A stretch of DNA of 64,000 nucleotides from Spirochaetia bacterium (GTDB lineage: Bacteria; Spirochaetota; Leptospiria; Turneriellales; JAOUOS01): positions 62,001 to 126,000 of the forward strand of contig JAOUOT010000005.1 in the NCBI GenBank assembly GCA_029880265.1. The letters run 5' to 3'. Within the stretch, counting starts at the first letter, position 1. Every line of letters starts with the position of its first letter. Below are positions 26,872 through 36,366 of this stretch, piece after piece. The position numbers and the translations under genes were made by a program. The notes beneath the pieces were generated by a model. The model did not search any database. It was given only the letters and a program-made list of their open reading frames with translations, and was not told where the DNA came from.

Positions 26872-27066
26872 AGTTAGTCCTTAAAAAATTGAATTTTGTG
26901 AATAAAACTTATTTTTAAGACGCCTTGTCAAATCTTTTTATAGAGTTAGAAAAATACTTGTTTACTTTCATTTGTCTTCAGTCGATAAACATAATACCGA
27001 AAAGGAATAGAGGTTTACGCGAATATAAAAATAGATTATTGATATTCCTGTTATTATAATACAACT

Positions 27067-28887
27067 ATGAAAAAATTTTTATTAGCCAGATTTTCACAAT
27101 ACACCCTTTATCAAAAAATAATTATACCGACAGGTATCTTTTTCATATTGGGCTTTGCCGTCGTATTGCCCTTTATTTTCTTTCAGTCAAAATCTTTTGT
27201 CATTGATAATTCAAGAAAAAACGCAGAAAATATTCTTCAACAATACTCTACGCTGAGGGGCTATTATACAAACAATGTCGTCGCTAAAGTGAAACAGAAG
27301 GCGCCGAATATAAAAATCGATTTTATTCATGAAGGAAAAGAAGATACTATACCTCTTCCGGCGACGATGATTCACGATTTAGGGCAGTTGTTTTCTTATA
27401 ATAAAGATATTGAAATTCAAATGCGGCTTTTTAGCGACTTTCCTTTTCCTAACAGAAAGAAGAGAATACTTGACGATTTTGAAGTAGAAGCCATACGTTT
27501 TTTTAAGGACAGACCGAACGAATCATTCTATAAAGAAGATTTAATTTCAAAGAAAAGAGTTCTTCGAGTGGCAATTGCCGATAGAATGAGCGTACCAGCG
27601 TGCGTTCAGTGTCACAATAATCACCCCTTAACGCCCAAAAGAGACTGGAGAATTAACGATGTACGCGGCGTCTTAGAAGTCATCATGCCTTTAGAAAATC
27701 AGTTGGTACAAAACGCAAATTTAAATTATAAGATAATGGGAATTGTATTTCTAATATTTCTTGTTTTGGCCACGCTCCTTTATTTAACGCTTAGAATTTT
27801 ACCCGAACGAATAAAGAAACTTGCCGAAATTTCAGATTCTTTATATCAGGGAGATTTAAGTATAATAAAAACAATTGAAGAATCAGAAGCGAAAAAGGGG
27901 CGGGATGAATCTCACCAATTGGCGCAGTCAATATACCAGATGGCCTTTAAATTTGGCCATACTATTGAAGTGGTTATAGATATCTTGAAAAATTTATTAA
28001 ACCTTACCCATGAAATGGAGCTTGGCGCGGATGTATTTTCGACAAACATTAACGATCAGGCAAAATCGTTTATTGAGATTTCGGCAAAAATTGACGTGAT
28101 TTCTGATGATTCAGACGCTGTTTCAAGAAATTCGTCGCAGCAGCATAAAATGTTTAGCGAATTAACGGTCTTAAATAACGAACTGGCTGTTCTTGTCAAT
28201 AATCTTAACGGCAAAGTGAACGGAGCTTCTTCTTCAATAAAAAATATTTCTGAAGATGTCATTCGCGGCGAGAAAACAATGAACACAATGACCGAGAGTA
28301 TGGCGACGGTAAGAGAAAGTTCGGCTAAAATGGTTGATGTTGTAGAAATGATAACGGCTATATTTGAGAAGATAAACCTTTTATCGTTAAACGCGTCTAT
28401 TGAAGCCTCAAAAGCCGGGGACGCTGGCAAGGGTTTTGCCGTTGTTGCCGAAGAAATAGCAAAATTAGCCGAGCAAACTTCTCAAAGCATAAAAGATATT
28501 GAAAGTCTTATTGAAATTAATAACGAAGAAATTGGCAAATCTTCAGAAATTACGTCTGACTTAGTGCGGCTTTTAAGCTCTCTTATTACGGGCATTCAAG
28601 ATATCGACTCTATATTTACCGAAATAAAAGAAATGACCAAAAAACAGCTGACAGAGTCAGAAACTATCGGCGGCATCGCTCAAGAAATTTCAAAAACATC
28701 CGGCGAAATAAACGTGGCCGTTCAGGAGCAAAAAGACTCTTTGTTTGGCATAAAAAAATCAATATCGCACTTAAGCAAAATAAACCAGTCAAATACCAAT
28801 GAAGCCCAAAAAGTTGCCTCTAGGGCAAAAGAGCTTAGCCGTACAACGAATGTACTAAAAGAAGAAATTTCATTCTTTAAAGTCTAA
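27067..28887 (+). CDS. methyl-accepting chemotaxis protein with periplasmic c-type heme domain
   Basis: This chemoreceptor has 606 residues. Membrane helix 1 (~17-39) and helix 2 (~225-247) enclose a periplasmic DUF3365 (Tll0287-like) domain. The domain contains a c-type heme motif CVQCH (C179, C182, H183), suggesting covalent heme and sensing of redox state or a gas ligand. The cytoplasmic part has a long coiled coil and the MCP signalling tip [28 protein letters not shown], where CheW and CheA dock. It ends ...EEISFFKV without a receptor pentapeptide. It is divergent from the OB-fold lipoprotein and downstream of the CheX-like gene. Confidence 0.88.
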   Translation: MKKFLLARFSQYTLYQKIIIPTGIFFILGFAVVLPFIFFQSKSFVIDNSRKNAENILQQYSTLRGYYTNNVVAKVKQKAPNIKIDFIHEGKEDTIPLPATMIHDLGQLFSYNKDIEIQMRLFSDFPFPNRKKRILDDFEVEAIRFFKDRPNESFYKEDLISKKRVLRVAIADRMSVPACVQCHNNHPLTPKRDWRINDVRGVLEVIMPLENQLVQNANLNYKIMGIVFLIFLVLATLLYLTLRILPERIKKLAEISDSLYQGDLSIIKTIEESEAKKGRDESHQLAQSIYQMAFKFGHTIEVVIDILKNLLNLTHEMELGADVFSTNINDQAKSFIEISAKIDVISDDSDAVSRNSSQQHKMFSELTVLNNELAVLVNNLNGKVNGASSSIKNISEDVIRGEKTMNTMTESMATVRESSAKMVDVVEMITAIFEKINLLSLNASIEASKAGDAGKGFAVVAEEIAKLAEQTSQSIKDIESLIEINNEEIGKSSEITSDLVRLLSSLITGIQDIDSIFTEIKEMTKKQLTESETIGGIAQEISKTSGEINVAVQEQKDSLFGIKKSISHLSKINQSNTNEAQKVASRAKELSRTTNVLKEEISFFKV

Positions 28888-28892
28888 GCCAA

Positions 28893-31800
28893 TCAGCCGA
28901 GTCTGTTTTTTATTTTTTTTGCGGTTTCGTTTGTCGCGTCTATTTTTAACGCTTCATCGGCAAATTCAGAAGCTTTTTGTTTCTTATTCAGGGCAAGATA
29001 TATAGAAGACATATTAACCAGATTTTTATGCATATGCGGATTTCTTAAATAAACTTTTTCGCCAAGCTCTAGGGCTCTTGACAGATTTCCCGATTTTTTA
29101 TTACAATGCGAAGCCACATATAATTGTTCGGTATCGGCCGGGCATAGGGTGATATAATCTTCAATAATAAACGCCGCTTTTTTATACTCTTTTTGAAGAA
29201 TATAGGCTTTTGTCAAATTTTTTAACAATTCGGTATTTGAAGAGTTTAGCTTTAAGCCTCTCTTAAATAAAGAAATCGCATTTTCATAGTTTTTTTTCTT
29301 TAATTCTATTTTACCCTCCTTGAGCTTTTCATTGCCGTCTGAAAAAAATACAATTTCTCTGGTATCTTTTTGTTTTTCTTTGTAAGAGATTCTCATTACC
29401 GATAAATCGTCCGTCAGCTTGCCCGTTTTCAATAAATTTTTATACAGTTTTCTCATGCTTCCTTCTGAGTTTTGTATGATTTCTAAAAACAATGTTTCGT
29501 CTTTATTTATAATTCGCCTGCCGTCTTCATCAAGGCCCATTTCTAAATCGTCTCTGCCGTCAGAGCCTACAAATAATATATCTTTGGGCATTAATTGAAA
29601 TACCGGCGTGTGAACGATGCCCTTTATGCCTAGCGTGCCAAGCTTTCTAAAAATTGTTTCTTCTTCAAGAAATTCGGCCTTTTGATTTCTATACAAAACC
29701 GGATACGGATGTTCAGCGTTTAAAAAATGCAATAACCCCGTGTTATCTTCAATTATGCCGATTATAAGAGAAATTAACATAGAACCTTTAAAGCTTTCAA
29801 AAATGCGATGAAGCTCGACGAAGGCGTTTTTAAGCCAGCTTTCAGGATGTTGATTTTTCATATCGTCAGAAAAACGGGTTCTTTCAATGATAGATTGAAA
29901 TACCGCTCCTAAAACCAGAACGCCACCTGCGCCCTGCATCGATTTTCCCATGGCGTCTGCGTTTAAAAAAACGGTAAATTCTTTATTTTTTAATGAAATG
30001 CTGTGAGCGATACAAATATCGCCGCCTATTTCTTTTCGCCACTTTCTAAACTTAAATTTTTTATTTTGTTTAACCAGAAATTCTATATGAATAGACGAGC
30101 TTTTTACCGAATTTGCGCCAAGAGGATTAATTAAAAGCGAAGTTAGAAAATAGTCTCCGTCTTGCTGGTTTTTTAAGTTTCGCGTTTCTTCTAGCGATTG
30201 ATTGAGATCTTTTGTTCTCTCTTCTACTAGTACTTCAAGATTTTCGGCGTGCTCGACAAGTTTTGCGTTGGCCTTTTTGACAGATTTAACCATATTATTA
30301 AACGACTCAGATATATAACCTACCTGATCTTTTATTCTTACGGGAATAACCGTATCTAAATCTCCTTTATTTACTTTTTCAACCCCGGCCAAAAGATTAT
30401 TTAAAGGAGTCGCCAAAGAGTTCTTTAGAAAAAAAGGAGTGCCAAAAATAAAAACAATGATAACTATGAAGATAACAAGAATTTTTACCGACTGAGGATG
30501 CATATATTCTCTGTAAGAACGGTATGAAAAACCCGTTTCGTATATTTTTTCGTCATCTAAATCGACATAAAGATAAGAGAGGTAATGCTCTTTGTTATTT
30601 TTATTTTCTCTAAATCTCCTTTCTGAGGGTTTGCTGAATAAAGAAAAATATTTTAACAGCTCTTGCTTATTTAACGCGTTATTATTTTTATATTCTATGC
30701 GCACGCCTTCTAAAAAAGGCATAAAGGCTTCATCAGTAAACGAACTGCTCTTATATAAGGCCGATTCAAGGGCGGGCTCTTTTGTTTTTTTTATTTTTGA
30801 CGCGTGATAAACAATCAAATTTTCAAAACCGCTAAGATAATTTAAAAGATCTTCTTTGCTGTATTCGTCTATTGAATATTCAAAATAAGAATCAATTAAT
30901 TTTTTATATCCCGCAAAAGATTTATGATTATTCTTTACCGTCTCTAGAACCTGCTCTTTTAAATTATGATCTGAAAACGATTCAAATTTTTGCCAAAGAA
31001 AAGCGTTTAGAAAATCGGCCGATAACATTTGATAGTTTATAGACCAGCCGTTTTTTTGATAGATATTTGTAAAAGTTCTATCGTTCAAAGATAAAACCGT
31101 AATATAGCTTAAATCTTTCGAATACTTATCTGTTTTATACGCAGAAGCGGTAAAATGATTTTTTATTTCGTCATAGGCCCTGTCTTTGTCGTTTAGAAGC
31201 GAAAATGACAAAGCCTGAAAGCTTAGCAAAAAAAGCAAAAGGCTTATGCCCACAATTTTTGCCATAACGGTTGTTTTATCTTTGGTATGATTCAAATAAA
31301 TTACGACCATAACCGAAAGCCCAGAAATGGTTAAAATGTCATATAAAACCTGATATGCGCCCCTGTCAATCAGGCCCTCTCGGCTTAGCGTATTAAACAG
31401 CGAAGGCAAAATAGAGCTAATAAGAAAAGCAATTAACATACCAAAAACCGCCCAGCGTTCTTTCCCCTTTAAAATTTTCATTTTTAATACAGCCGCAACA
31501 ATAGCGGCTAAAATATAAACCATAATGATTACGGCTATGATAGAGCTTATTTTATCTGCGTTAAAATCCCAGTGCTGGGCATGCGGATGAAAGATTTTTT
31601 CAGAGATTCCTGTAAAATAAATAAAAACGCCTGTCGCCAAAGCGGCAATTAACCATTGGGCATATAAAAAGATTTTTGCCGATTTCTTATGGCGCAATAT
31701 TGAATAATGAAAGAAAAACTGCGTAAAATATAAAAGAAGCGGAAAAATAGCGGCAACGGTAATCCATCGATGATAAGCCGCGGTCTCATTATAATAACAG

Positions 31801-31973
31801 GCGGCTATCACATAACCGAAATTGAATACCGCCAGAGTAAAAAAGGCCCGGCCCAAATATAAAGAAGCTGTTGTTTTTTCGGGCAGTTTTAATAAAAAAA
31901 GACCGACAGATAGCGTAAAAATAAAAGGAATAATCGCGCCTATTGAAAACGAATTAAGATAGATGTCCTGCAT
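28893..31973 (-). CDS. sensor protein phosphatase: 7TM, HAMP, SpoIIE/PP2C, TPR
   Basis: This is a 1026-residue sensor. About seven hydrophobic helices fill residues 10-250. A large extracytoplasmic region follows, then another helix near 490-510 and a HAMP domain (NSLATPLNNLLAGVEKVNKGD). A coiled coil with VEERTKDLNQSLEE leads to a SpoIIE-type PP2C phosphatase domain (~610-840) with metal-binding motifs EIGGDIC, NADAMGKSMQGAGG, VGSDGRDDL and DDLSVMRIS. The last ~180 residues are TPR repeats. Such proteins dephosphorylate anti-sigma-factor antagonists in partner-switching pathways; no such partner gene is adjacent. The QQDGDYFLTSLL segment resembles Leptospira proteins from memory, which supports the spirochaete placement. 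It may be transcribed alone. Confidence 0.87.
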   Translation of the reverse strand: MQDIYLNSFSIGAIIPFIFTLSVGLFLLKLPEKTTASLYLGRAFFTLAVFNFGYVIAACYYNETAAYHRWITVAAIFPLLLYFTQFFFHYSILRHKKSAKIFLYAQWLIAALATGVFIYFTGISEKIFHPHAQHWDFNADKISSIIAVIIMVYILAAIVAAVLKMKILKGKERWAVFGMLIAFLISSILPSLFNTLSREGLIDRGAYQVLYDILTISGLSVMVVIYLNHTKDKTTVMAKIVGISLLLFLLSFQALSFSLLNDKDRAYDEIKNHFTASAYKTDKYSKDLSYITVLSLNDRTFTNIYQKNGWSINYQMLSADFLNAFLWQKFESFSDHNLKEQVLETVKNNHKSFAGYKKLIDSYFEYSIDEYSKEDLLNYLSGFENLIVYHASKIKKTKEPALESALYKSSSFTDEAFMPFLEGVRIEYKNNNALNKQELLKYFSLFSKPSERRFRENKNNKEHYLSYLYVDLDDEKIYETGFSYRSYREYMHPQSVKILVIFIVIIVFIFGTPFFLKNSLATPLNNLLAGVEKVNKGDLDTVIPVRIKDQVGYISESFNNMVKSVKKANAKLVEHAENLEVLVEERTKDLNQSLEETRNLKNQQDGDYFLTSLLINPLGANSVKSSSIHIEFLVKQNKKFKFRKWRKEIGGDICIAHSISLKNKEFTVFLNADAMGKSMQGAGGVLVLGAVFQSIIERTRFSDDMKNQHPESWLKNAFVELHRIFESFKGSMLISLIIGIIEDNTGLLHFLNAEHPYPVLYRNQKAEFLEEETIFRKLGTLGIKGIVHTPVFQLMPKDILFVGSDGRDDLEMGLDEDGRRIINKDETLFLEIIQNSEGSMRKLYKNLLKTGKLTDDLSVMRISYKEKQKDTREIVFFSDGNEKLKEGKIELKKKNYENAISLFKRGLKLNSSNTELLKNLTKAYILQKEYKKAAFIIEDYITLCPADTEQLYVASHCNKKSGNLSRALELGEKVYLRNPHMHKNLVNMSSIYLALNKKQKASEFADEALKIDATNETAKKIKNRLG

Positions 31974-32301
31974 AATAGGGAAAATATTTTATAAATATTA
32001 TTGACTCTAAATCGTCAATAATATTTTCATTTTTTATATGCCATTATTTCGGTACATTAATATCTAAACCGATAATTTGGTTTTTTCTTCGCCAATCGAT
32101 TTTACAGATATTTCAAAAAGCATTAAAGCCTTTTCTTCAAAAAGGGGCCCGGGAACATATGCAGTAATAATTGCCAAATGAAAACCTAACACTTTCAGAT
32201 GGTACAGATTGTAAATTGCATTGACAATCTGTACCATCTGTTTTTTTGCCATATGTTTATTGAAAGAGAAATTTCAAAATCTTTTTCAAATGATTTGTCA
32301 A
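31974..32301. other. intergenic region with 17-bp hairpin
   Basis: These 328 bases separate two minus-strand genes. They contain a 17-bp perfect stem-loop at 32196-32240. A 62-codon minus-strand frame (32064-32252, MAKKQMVQIVNAIYN...) crosses the hairpin. It has no ribosome binding site or recognisable family, so I do not call it. The part next to 31973 should carry the promoter of the SpoIIE sensor. Confidence 0.6.
32196..32247 (+). terminator. strong hairpin with T tract in plus-strand sense
   Basis: CAGATGGTACAGATTGT (32196-32212) pairs perfectly with 32224-32240 around an 11-nt loop. TTTTTTT follows on the plus strand. This has the form of an intrinsic terminator for plus-strand RNA, yet both flanking genes are on the minus strand. 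In minus sense the stem has only an A tract before it. It could stop antisense transcription into the rhomboid operon or be a structured untranslated element. Confidence 0.5.
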
Positions 32302-32985
32302 TCATTTATTCTTCTTCGGCGTTCGTATCAAAAAAAACCGGTGCGTGATAAAGCCGGCGATAAATCCGCCGATATGCGCCCAAAAAGCAATGCCGGGTTT
32401 GCCGGGCTGGCTGGCTAAAATGGCCGTGCCGCTTATAAGCTGCATGATAAACCAAAGGCCAATATATAAGACGGCGGGAACCTCAAAAATCAAAGGATAA
32501 AAAAAGATGGGCACGAGCGTTATAATGCGGCTCGAGGGAAAAAGTCTCATATAGGCCGCCATGACGCCCGCTAAGGCGCCTGAGGCCCCAATAGCCGGAA
32601 TATTTGAATTCATATAAATGACAAAATGGGCCAGCGAGGCAAGAAAGCCCGATAAAATATAAAACAAGAAAAACCTGAAATGTCCCATCATGTCTTCAAC
32701 GTTATCGGCGAAAATCCAAAGCGCCCACATGTTCATGATAAAGTGCGACCATCCGCCGTGTAAAAACATATTTGTAAAGAAACTAAGATAGCCAAACACG
32801 CCTGTTTCATAGGGTTTCTCGGCCGCTATTTTCGCGGGAACAAGACCGAAGGCGTTAAAAAGAGCCGCTCTCTCTGACGGCAAGAGAGTGAGTTCAAAAA
32901 TAAAAACGGCCGCGTTAAGAAGAATGATAAACCATGTAACAAACGGAGTTTTCTCGGCGGGAATAATATCTCTTATGGGTATCAT
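32302..32985 (-). CDS. rhomboid-family intramembrane serine protease
   Basis: The protein has 227 residues and about six membrane helices. Rhomboid hallmarks are HGGWSHFIMNMWALWIFADNVED (loop 1 and helix 2 with His and Asn), the catalytic Ser in IGASGALAG and the catalytic His in FWAHIGGFIAGF. It cleaves membrane proteins within the bilayer; substrates are unknown. The ATG overlaps the stop of the FtsB-like gene by 4 nt, so the chain hisD, hypothetical, LMW phosphatase, FtsB-like and rhomboid reads as one operon on the minus strand. Confidence 0.88.
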   Translation of the reverse strand: MIPIRDIIPAEKTPFVTWFIILLNAAVFIFELTLLPSERAALFNAFGLVPAKIAAEKPYETGVFGYLSFFTNMFLHGGWSHFIMNMWALWIFADNVEDMMGHFRFFLFYILSGFLASLAHFVIYMNSNIPAIGASGALAGVMAAYMRLFPSSRIITLVPIFFYPLIFEVPAVLYIGLWFIMQLISGTAILASQPGKPGIAFWAHIGGFIAGFITHRFFLIRTPKKNK

Positions 32986-33314
32986 TCTTCATCGTCTAAG
33001 GGTTCTATTTTTACGGGCAAAAGTTCAAGGGTCGATATCTTGCCGCTTATTTCAAGAGGAACATAGCCATATCTTTCGCGAAACAGTTTTTCAACGCGGC
33101 TAATCGTCGAATATTCTGCAATCGTTAGACGCAGTTTTTCTGACTTTAAGAAAAGCTTTCTTTTTTCTTTTTCGAGCCGGCTTATTTCATATTTTAAGGT
33201 AGAAACTTTTATGTTGCGCCAAAGATAGGCGAATACAATCAAATGAATTAAAAATACAAATATGAAAATGACAAAAAGATTAATCGATGTTTTTTTTACG
33301 CTTTCTTCTTGCAT
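32982..33314 (-). CDS. FtsB/FtsL-like septum-initiator protein
   Basis: The 110-residue bitopic protein has one membrane helix (LFVIFIFVFLIHLIVFAYLW, ~13-32). A coiled coil follows (~38-75, KYEISRLEKEKRKLFLKSEKLRL), then a short acidic tail. This architecture and size match DivIC/FtsB or FtsL, small scaffold proteins of the divisome. Sequence conservation in these families is weak, so the exact type is uncertain. It overlaps its neighbours on both sides by 1-4 nt. The main division cluster, ftsQ-ftsA-ftsZ, is elsewhere in the window. Confidence 0.6.
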   Translation of the reverse strand: MQEESVKKTSINLFVIFIFVFLIHLIVFAYLWRNIKVSTLKYEISRLEKEKRKLFLKSEKLRLTIAEYSTISRVEKLFRERYGYVPLEISGKISTLELLPVKIEPLDDEE

Positions 33315-33805
33315 TATTTTAACAGGGTCGGATGTTTTTTCTGCAAAAATTTTATGAAACCCTCAACGCTTCTCTCAATCACTTTATAAACATCGTCAAA
33401 AGCGTCGGGCCCGTAGCCGAAAGGATCCATCACGTCAGAGCCGGGGTCAATCTTGTCAAATTCGCGAAGTTTATAAATTTTTTCTTTGGGCACCGCGAAT
33501 TCTGTATGAAGGGTATTAGCGTTGTTTTGATCCATGGCGATAAAATAATCGAAAATATCCTTGTCTTTCATGTGAACCGGTCTTGATTTTTGATGCTGAA
33601 TGTGCGCGCCATATTCTTTGGCAATTTGAACCGACCCCGGGTGCGGGGGCTCTCCGTCGTGCCAGCCCGATGTGCCGGCAGAGTCTATGACAAATTTATC
33701 TTCTAAGTTTTTTTCTTTTATTTTCTTCTCAAAAATGCCCTGCGCCAGAGGCGAGCGGCAAATGTTCCCGAGACAAACAAAAACTATCTGTATAATATCT
33801 TTCAT
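33314..33805 (-). CDS. low-molecular-weight protein tyrosine phosphatase
   Basis: The phosphatase loop CLGNICRS spans C11 to R17, the C(x)5R signature, with C11 as nucleophile. The general-acid Asp lies in DPFGYG near residue 127. IDSAGTSGWHDGEPPHPGS is the second conserved block. The length of 163 residues is typical. These enzymes remove phosphate from tyrosine, often on capsule-related kinases, or from arginine. No tyrosine kinase is visible nearby. It shares 1 nt with the FtsB-like gene and 4 nt with the upstream hypothetical, implying coupled translation. Confidence 0.9.
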   Translation of the reverse strand: MKDIIQIVFVCLGNICRSPLAQGIFEKKIKEKNLEDKFVIDSAGTSGWHDGEPPHPGSVQIAKEYGAHIQHQKSRPVHMKDKDIFDYFIAMDQNNANTLHTEFAVPKEKIYKLREFDKIDPGSDVMDPFGYGPDAFDDVYKVIERSVEGFIKFLQKKHPTLLK

Positions 33806-34275
33806 TTTATTTCTCCGCCTGTAAAAGAATGTATAATAAAAAATCCTATGATTGTCTCTTTTTCTTCGGATGTCGTCTCGTTCAGCAGATTAAAATCTTC
33901 TGTGTCAAACCCCCATGAATGAAAGAAGTAACGGCATATGGGCATAGCTTCTTTTGAAATAAAAACGCCCTCGTTTTGGGTTTTAGAATAAAAAACGGGT
34001 ATCTTGCTTTGTTTTAAAATTTCAGGAACTAAAAGCTGCATCTCCTGAAAAGATACTTCTTCAGATAAAAGACTTTCGTTTTGTTCTTCAAGAGGAAAAC
34101 GCCCTAAATCTAAAAGCCTTATTTCTCTGGTTTTTTTAATGAACTCTGATGCTTCGGATATTTTTTTCGTATATTCGTCTAAAAAATCGCGCCCTAAAAA
34201 CCATCCGCCCGACTTCTCTTTATATAAGTTTTTTATGCCTTCTTTTTCTGTAAGATTTTCTTTAATAATTTTCAT
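33802..34275 (-). CDS. hypothetical protein between hisD and LMW phosphatase
   Basis: This is a soluble protein of 157 residues that I do not recognise. It is rich in Glu and Lys. It contains WFLGRDFLDEYTKKISEASEF near the N-terminus and ICRYFFHSWGFDTEDFN later. There is no signal peptide or membrane helix. The frame extends back to 34335 inside hisD, but ATG 34275 sits 1 nt after the hisD stop and starts naturally (MKIIKENLTEKEG). It overlaps the phosphatase gene by 4 nt. Position suggests coexpression with both neighbours, without pointing to a function. Confidence 0.7.
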   Translation of the reverse strand: MKIIKENLTEKEGIKNLYKEKSGGWFLGRDFLDEYTKKISEASEFIKKTREIRLLDLGRFPLEEQNESLLSEEVSFQEMQLLVPEILKQSKIPVFYSKTQNEGVFISKEAMPICRYFFHSWGFDTEDFNLLNETTSEEKETIIGFFIIHSFTGGEIK

Positions 34276-34276
34276 A

Positions 34277-35602
34277 TTATGATTTTTCAAAACGAGCCTC
34301 GACCGAATATCCGTGTTCGGCGTAGAGCCCCTCAATTTTGCTCATAACTCTTATGGGCTCCAATGATTTTTTCAGACCGTCTTGGCTGCATTTTTGCCAC
34401 GTAATGCGCCGCATAAACGAATGCACGCTGACGCCCGAAGAAAAGCGGCACGCGCGGGCGGTCGGCAGAATATGATTGGTTCCCGAATAGTAATCGCCCA
34501 CGGCTACGGGAGAAAAGTCGCCCATGAAAACGCTTCCGGCGGCGTTTATTTTTTTTAAAAGCGCGTCGTCTTCTCTGGTTTGAATTTCAAGATGCTCGGG
34601 AGCGTAAGCGTTTGAAAATTCAACGGCTTCATTCAGGTCGTTTACAAGATATATTTTTCCGTTTCTTTGAATTGATTCGCGCGTTATTTCTCGTCTCTCG
34701 CCGCGTTTTTCAATGGCCGCTTCTACATGGCTCAATGTTTCTTCGGCCGTCTTTTGGCTCGCGCAAAGCAAGATGGCGCACGCGTTTTCGTCGTGCTCGG
34801 CCTGCGCTAATAAATCATGGGCCAGATAATATGGGTCGGCCGAATCGTCGGCGATAATAAGAACTTCAGAAGGGCCGGCAAAAGAATCAATGCCGCACAG
34901 GTTTTTAGAAAATACGTAGGTTTTAGCCGCCGAAACATAAATATTGCCGGGGCCGTAAATATAATCAACTTCGGGAATGCCCAAATCATCCAGACCCATG
35001 GCCGCCGCTAAAACGGCCTGCGCCCCGCCGGCTTGTAAAACTCTATCGGCGCCAGTCATATAAGCTACGGCCTGCACTATTTCTGGCACACAGCCCGTTT
35101 CTTTATTGGGCGGAGATAGTATGGTAATGTCTTTTACTCCGGCGATTTTTGCCGGTATCACGCCCATTAAAACAGTAGATGGGTAAAGCGCCTTGCCGCC
35201 GGGAACATACAGGGCGACATTGTCAAAAGGCTCAAACTTAAAACCGAGCAGGTTTCCGGCGATTTCGGCTTCGTATCCTTCAGGAACCTGACGTTTGTGA
35301 AACTCTTCAACATTTTTAGCGGCGATTTCAAAGGCCTTTACGGCGTCTGCATTTTCTTTCTTGTATTTTTCAAAAGTTTTTTCAAGAGCCTCTTTTTCAA
35401 GCGAAAGCGGGTTGGGAACAAACCCGTCAAATTTTTCTGTATAATATTTCAAAGCCTCAAGAGAGTTTTCGGCCGTTTTTTTAGCCGCCGGAATTATGGT
35501 TTCAGAAATTACGTCGTCTAAATTAAGCGAGCTTCTTTGTATGACGGCTTTTTTTTCTTTCGCCGATAATTTTGATAAATTTTGAATTTCAATAAGAGCC
35601 AT
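34277..35602 (-). CDS. hisD: histidinol dehydrogenase
   Basis: HisD performs the last two oxidations of histidine synthesis, from histidinol to histidine, using NAD+ and zinc. The 441-residue protein shows VALYVPGGKALYPSTVLM, VDYIYGPGNIYVSAAK, DSFAGPSEVLIIADD, the Zn/catalytic LLAQAEHDENA and GTNHILPT. ATG 35602 (MALIEIQNLSKL) is chosen over an in-frame start at 35620 because it gives the usual N-terminus. No other his genes are in the window, so the pathway is dispersed in this genome. It heads the minus-strand chain leading to the rhomboid protease. Confidence 0.95.
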   Translation of the reverse strand: MALIEIQNLSKLSAKEKKAVIQRSSLNLDDVISETIIPAAKKTAENSLEALKYYTEKFDGFVPNPLSLEKEALEKTFEKYKKENADAVKAFEIAAKNVEEFHKRQVPEGYEAEIAGNLLGFKFEPFDNVALYVPGGKALYPSTVLMGVIPAKIAGVKDITILSPPNKETGCVPEIVQAVAYMTGADRVLQAGGAQAVLAAAMGLDDLGIPEVDYIYGPGNIYVSAAKTYVFSKNLCGIDSFAGPSEVLIIADDSADPYYLAHDLLAQAEHDENACAILLCASQKTAEETLSHVEAAIEKRGERREITRESIQRNGKIYLVNDLNEAVEFSNAYAPEHLEIQTREDDALLKKINAAGSVFMGDFSPVAVGDYYSGTNHILPTARACRFSSGVSVHSFMRRITWQKCSQDGLKKSLEPIRVMSKIEGLYAEHGYSVEARFEKS

Positions 35603-35652
35603 AATCCATTGCAAGATCATGATTCAATATGAAAAGTTTGTTTTTTAAGGTT

Positions 35653-36366
35653 TTACCATTTCAGCCAAATCAGATATTCAATATTTCCTTTTGTACCGGC
35701 TATAGACGACTTAAGCGTATCGACATGCGTAATATTATATTCTTTTAAATATTGGTAAAAATCGTCTAAAAGTTTTTTTCTGTCTGTTTCTTCAGAGACG
35801 ATTCCTTTTTTTAGCGTTTTTTTGTCGGCCTCAAACTGGGGCTTAAAAAGAATAATTCCTTCCCATGAATTTCTAAGTTCCTGAAGACTTTTTAAAACTT
35901 TTCTTATTGAGATAAAAGATACATCGGCCGTGAAATAATCGGGCATAAAAGGCATTTCTTCTTTTTTCAAGCGGCGGATGTTTTTTCTTTCAAATATAAA
36001 AACCCGTTTATCTTTTCTAAGTTTCGGATGCAAAAATCCGTACGCAACGTCTAAGGCGATGACTTTGACGGCCCCTTTTTCAAGAAGCGTTTCGGTAAAA
36101 CCGCCTGTTGACGCCCCGATATCTATAAAAGAGCGGTTTTTTACGTCAAAATTCCATTTTTCAAGAGCGGTTTTTAATTTCTCGGCCGAACGCGAAACAT
36201 GCTCTTTTATGGGTTTTATTCTAATGACGTCTTTTTCTTTTATGGAATATCCCGCCCGCGATTCTACTTTATCGTTAACCAGAACTTTTCCCGCTAAAAT
36301 AACAGATTGCGCCAACGATAGAGATTTTAAATATTCTTTTTCTACGAGATATTGATCAAGCCTCAT
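35653..36366 (-). CDS. tlyA: TlyA-family S4/FtsJ rRNA 2'-O-methyltransferase
   Basis: The N-terminal S4 RNA-binding domain (MRLDQYLVEKEYL...VNDKVESRAGYSIKEKDVIRI, ~1-60) is followed by an FtsJ-like Rossmann methyltransferase. That part has the SAM motif FIDIGASTGGFTETLL at ~82-97, ALDVAYGFLHPKLR and TADVSFISIRKVL. In mycobacteria TlyA methylates 16S and 23S rRNA and affects capreomycin sensitivity; older annotations call it hemolysin. The length of 237 residues is slightly short but complete. The ATG overlaps the stop of the prenyl synthase gene by 4 nt, indicating coupling. Confidence 0.9.
   Translation of the reverse strand: MRLDQYLVEKEYLKSLSLAQSVILAGKVLVNDKVESRAGYSIKEKDVIRIKPIKEHVSRSAEKLKTALEKWNFDVKNRSFIDIGASTGGFTETLLEKGAVKVIALDVAYGFLHPKLRKDKRVFIFERKNIRRLKKEEMPFMPDYFTADVSFISIRKVLKSLQELRNSWEGIILFKPQFEADKKTLKKGIVSEETDRKKLLDDFYQYLKEYNITHVDTLKSSIAGTKGNIEYLIWLKW

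Noticed and set aside
32064-32252. 62-residue minus-strand frame between the rhomboid and SpoIIE genes
   Set aside because: It crosses a 17-bp perfect hairpin, has no ribosome binding site and matches nothing recognisable.
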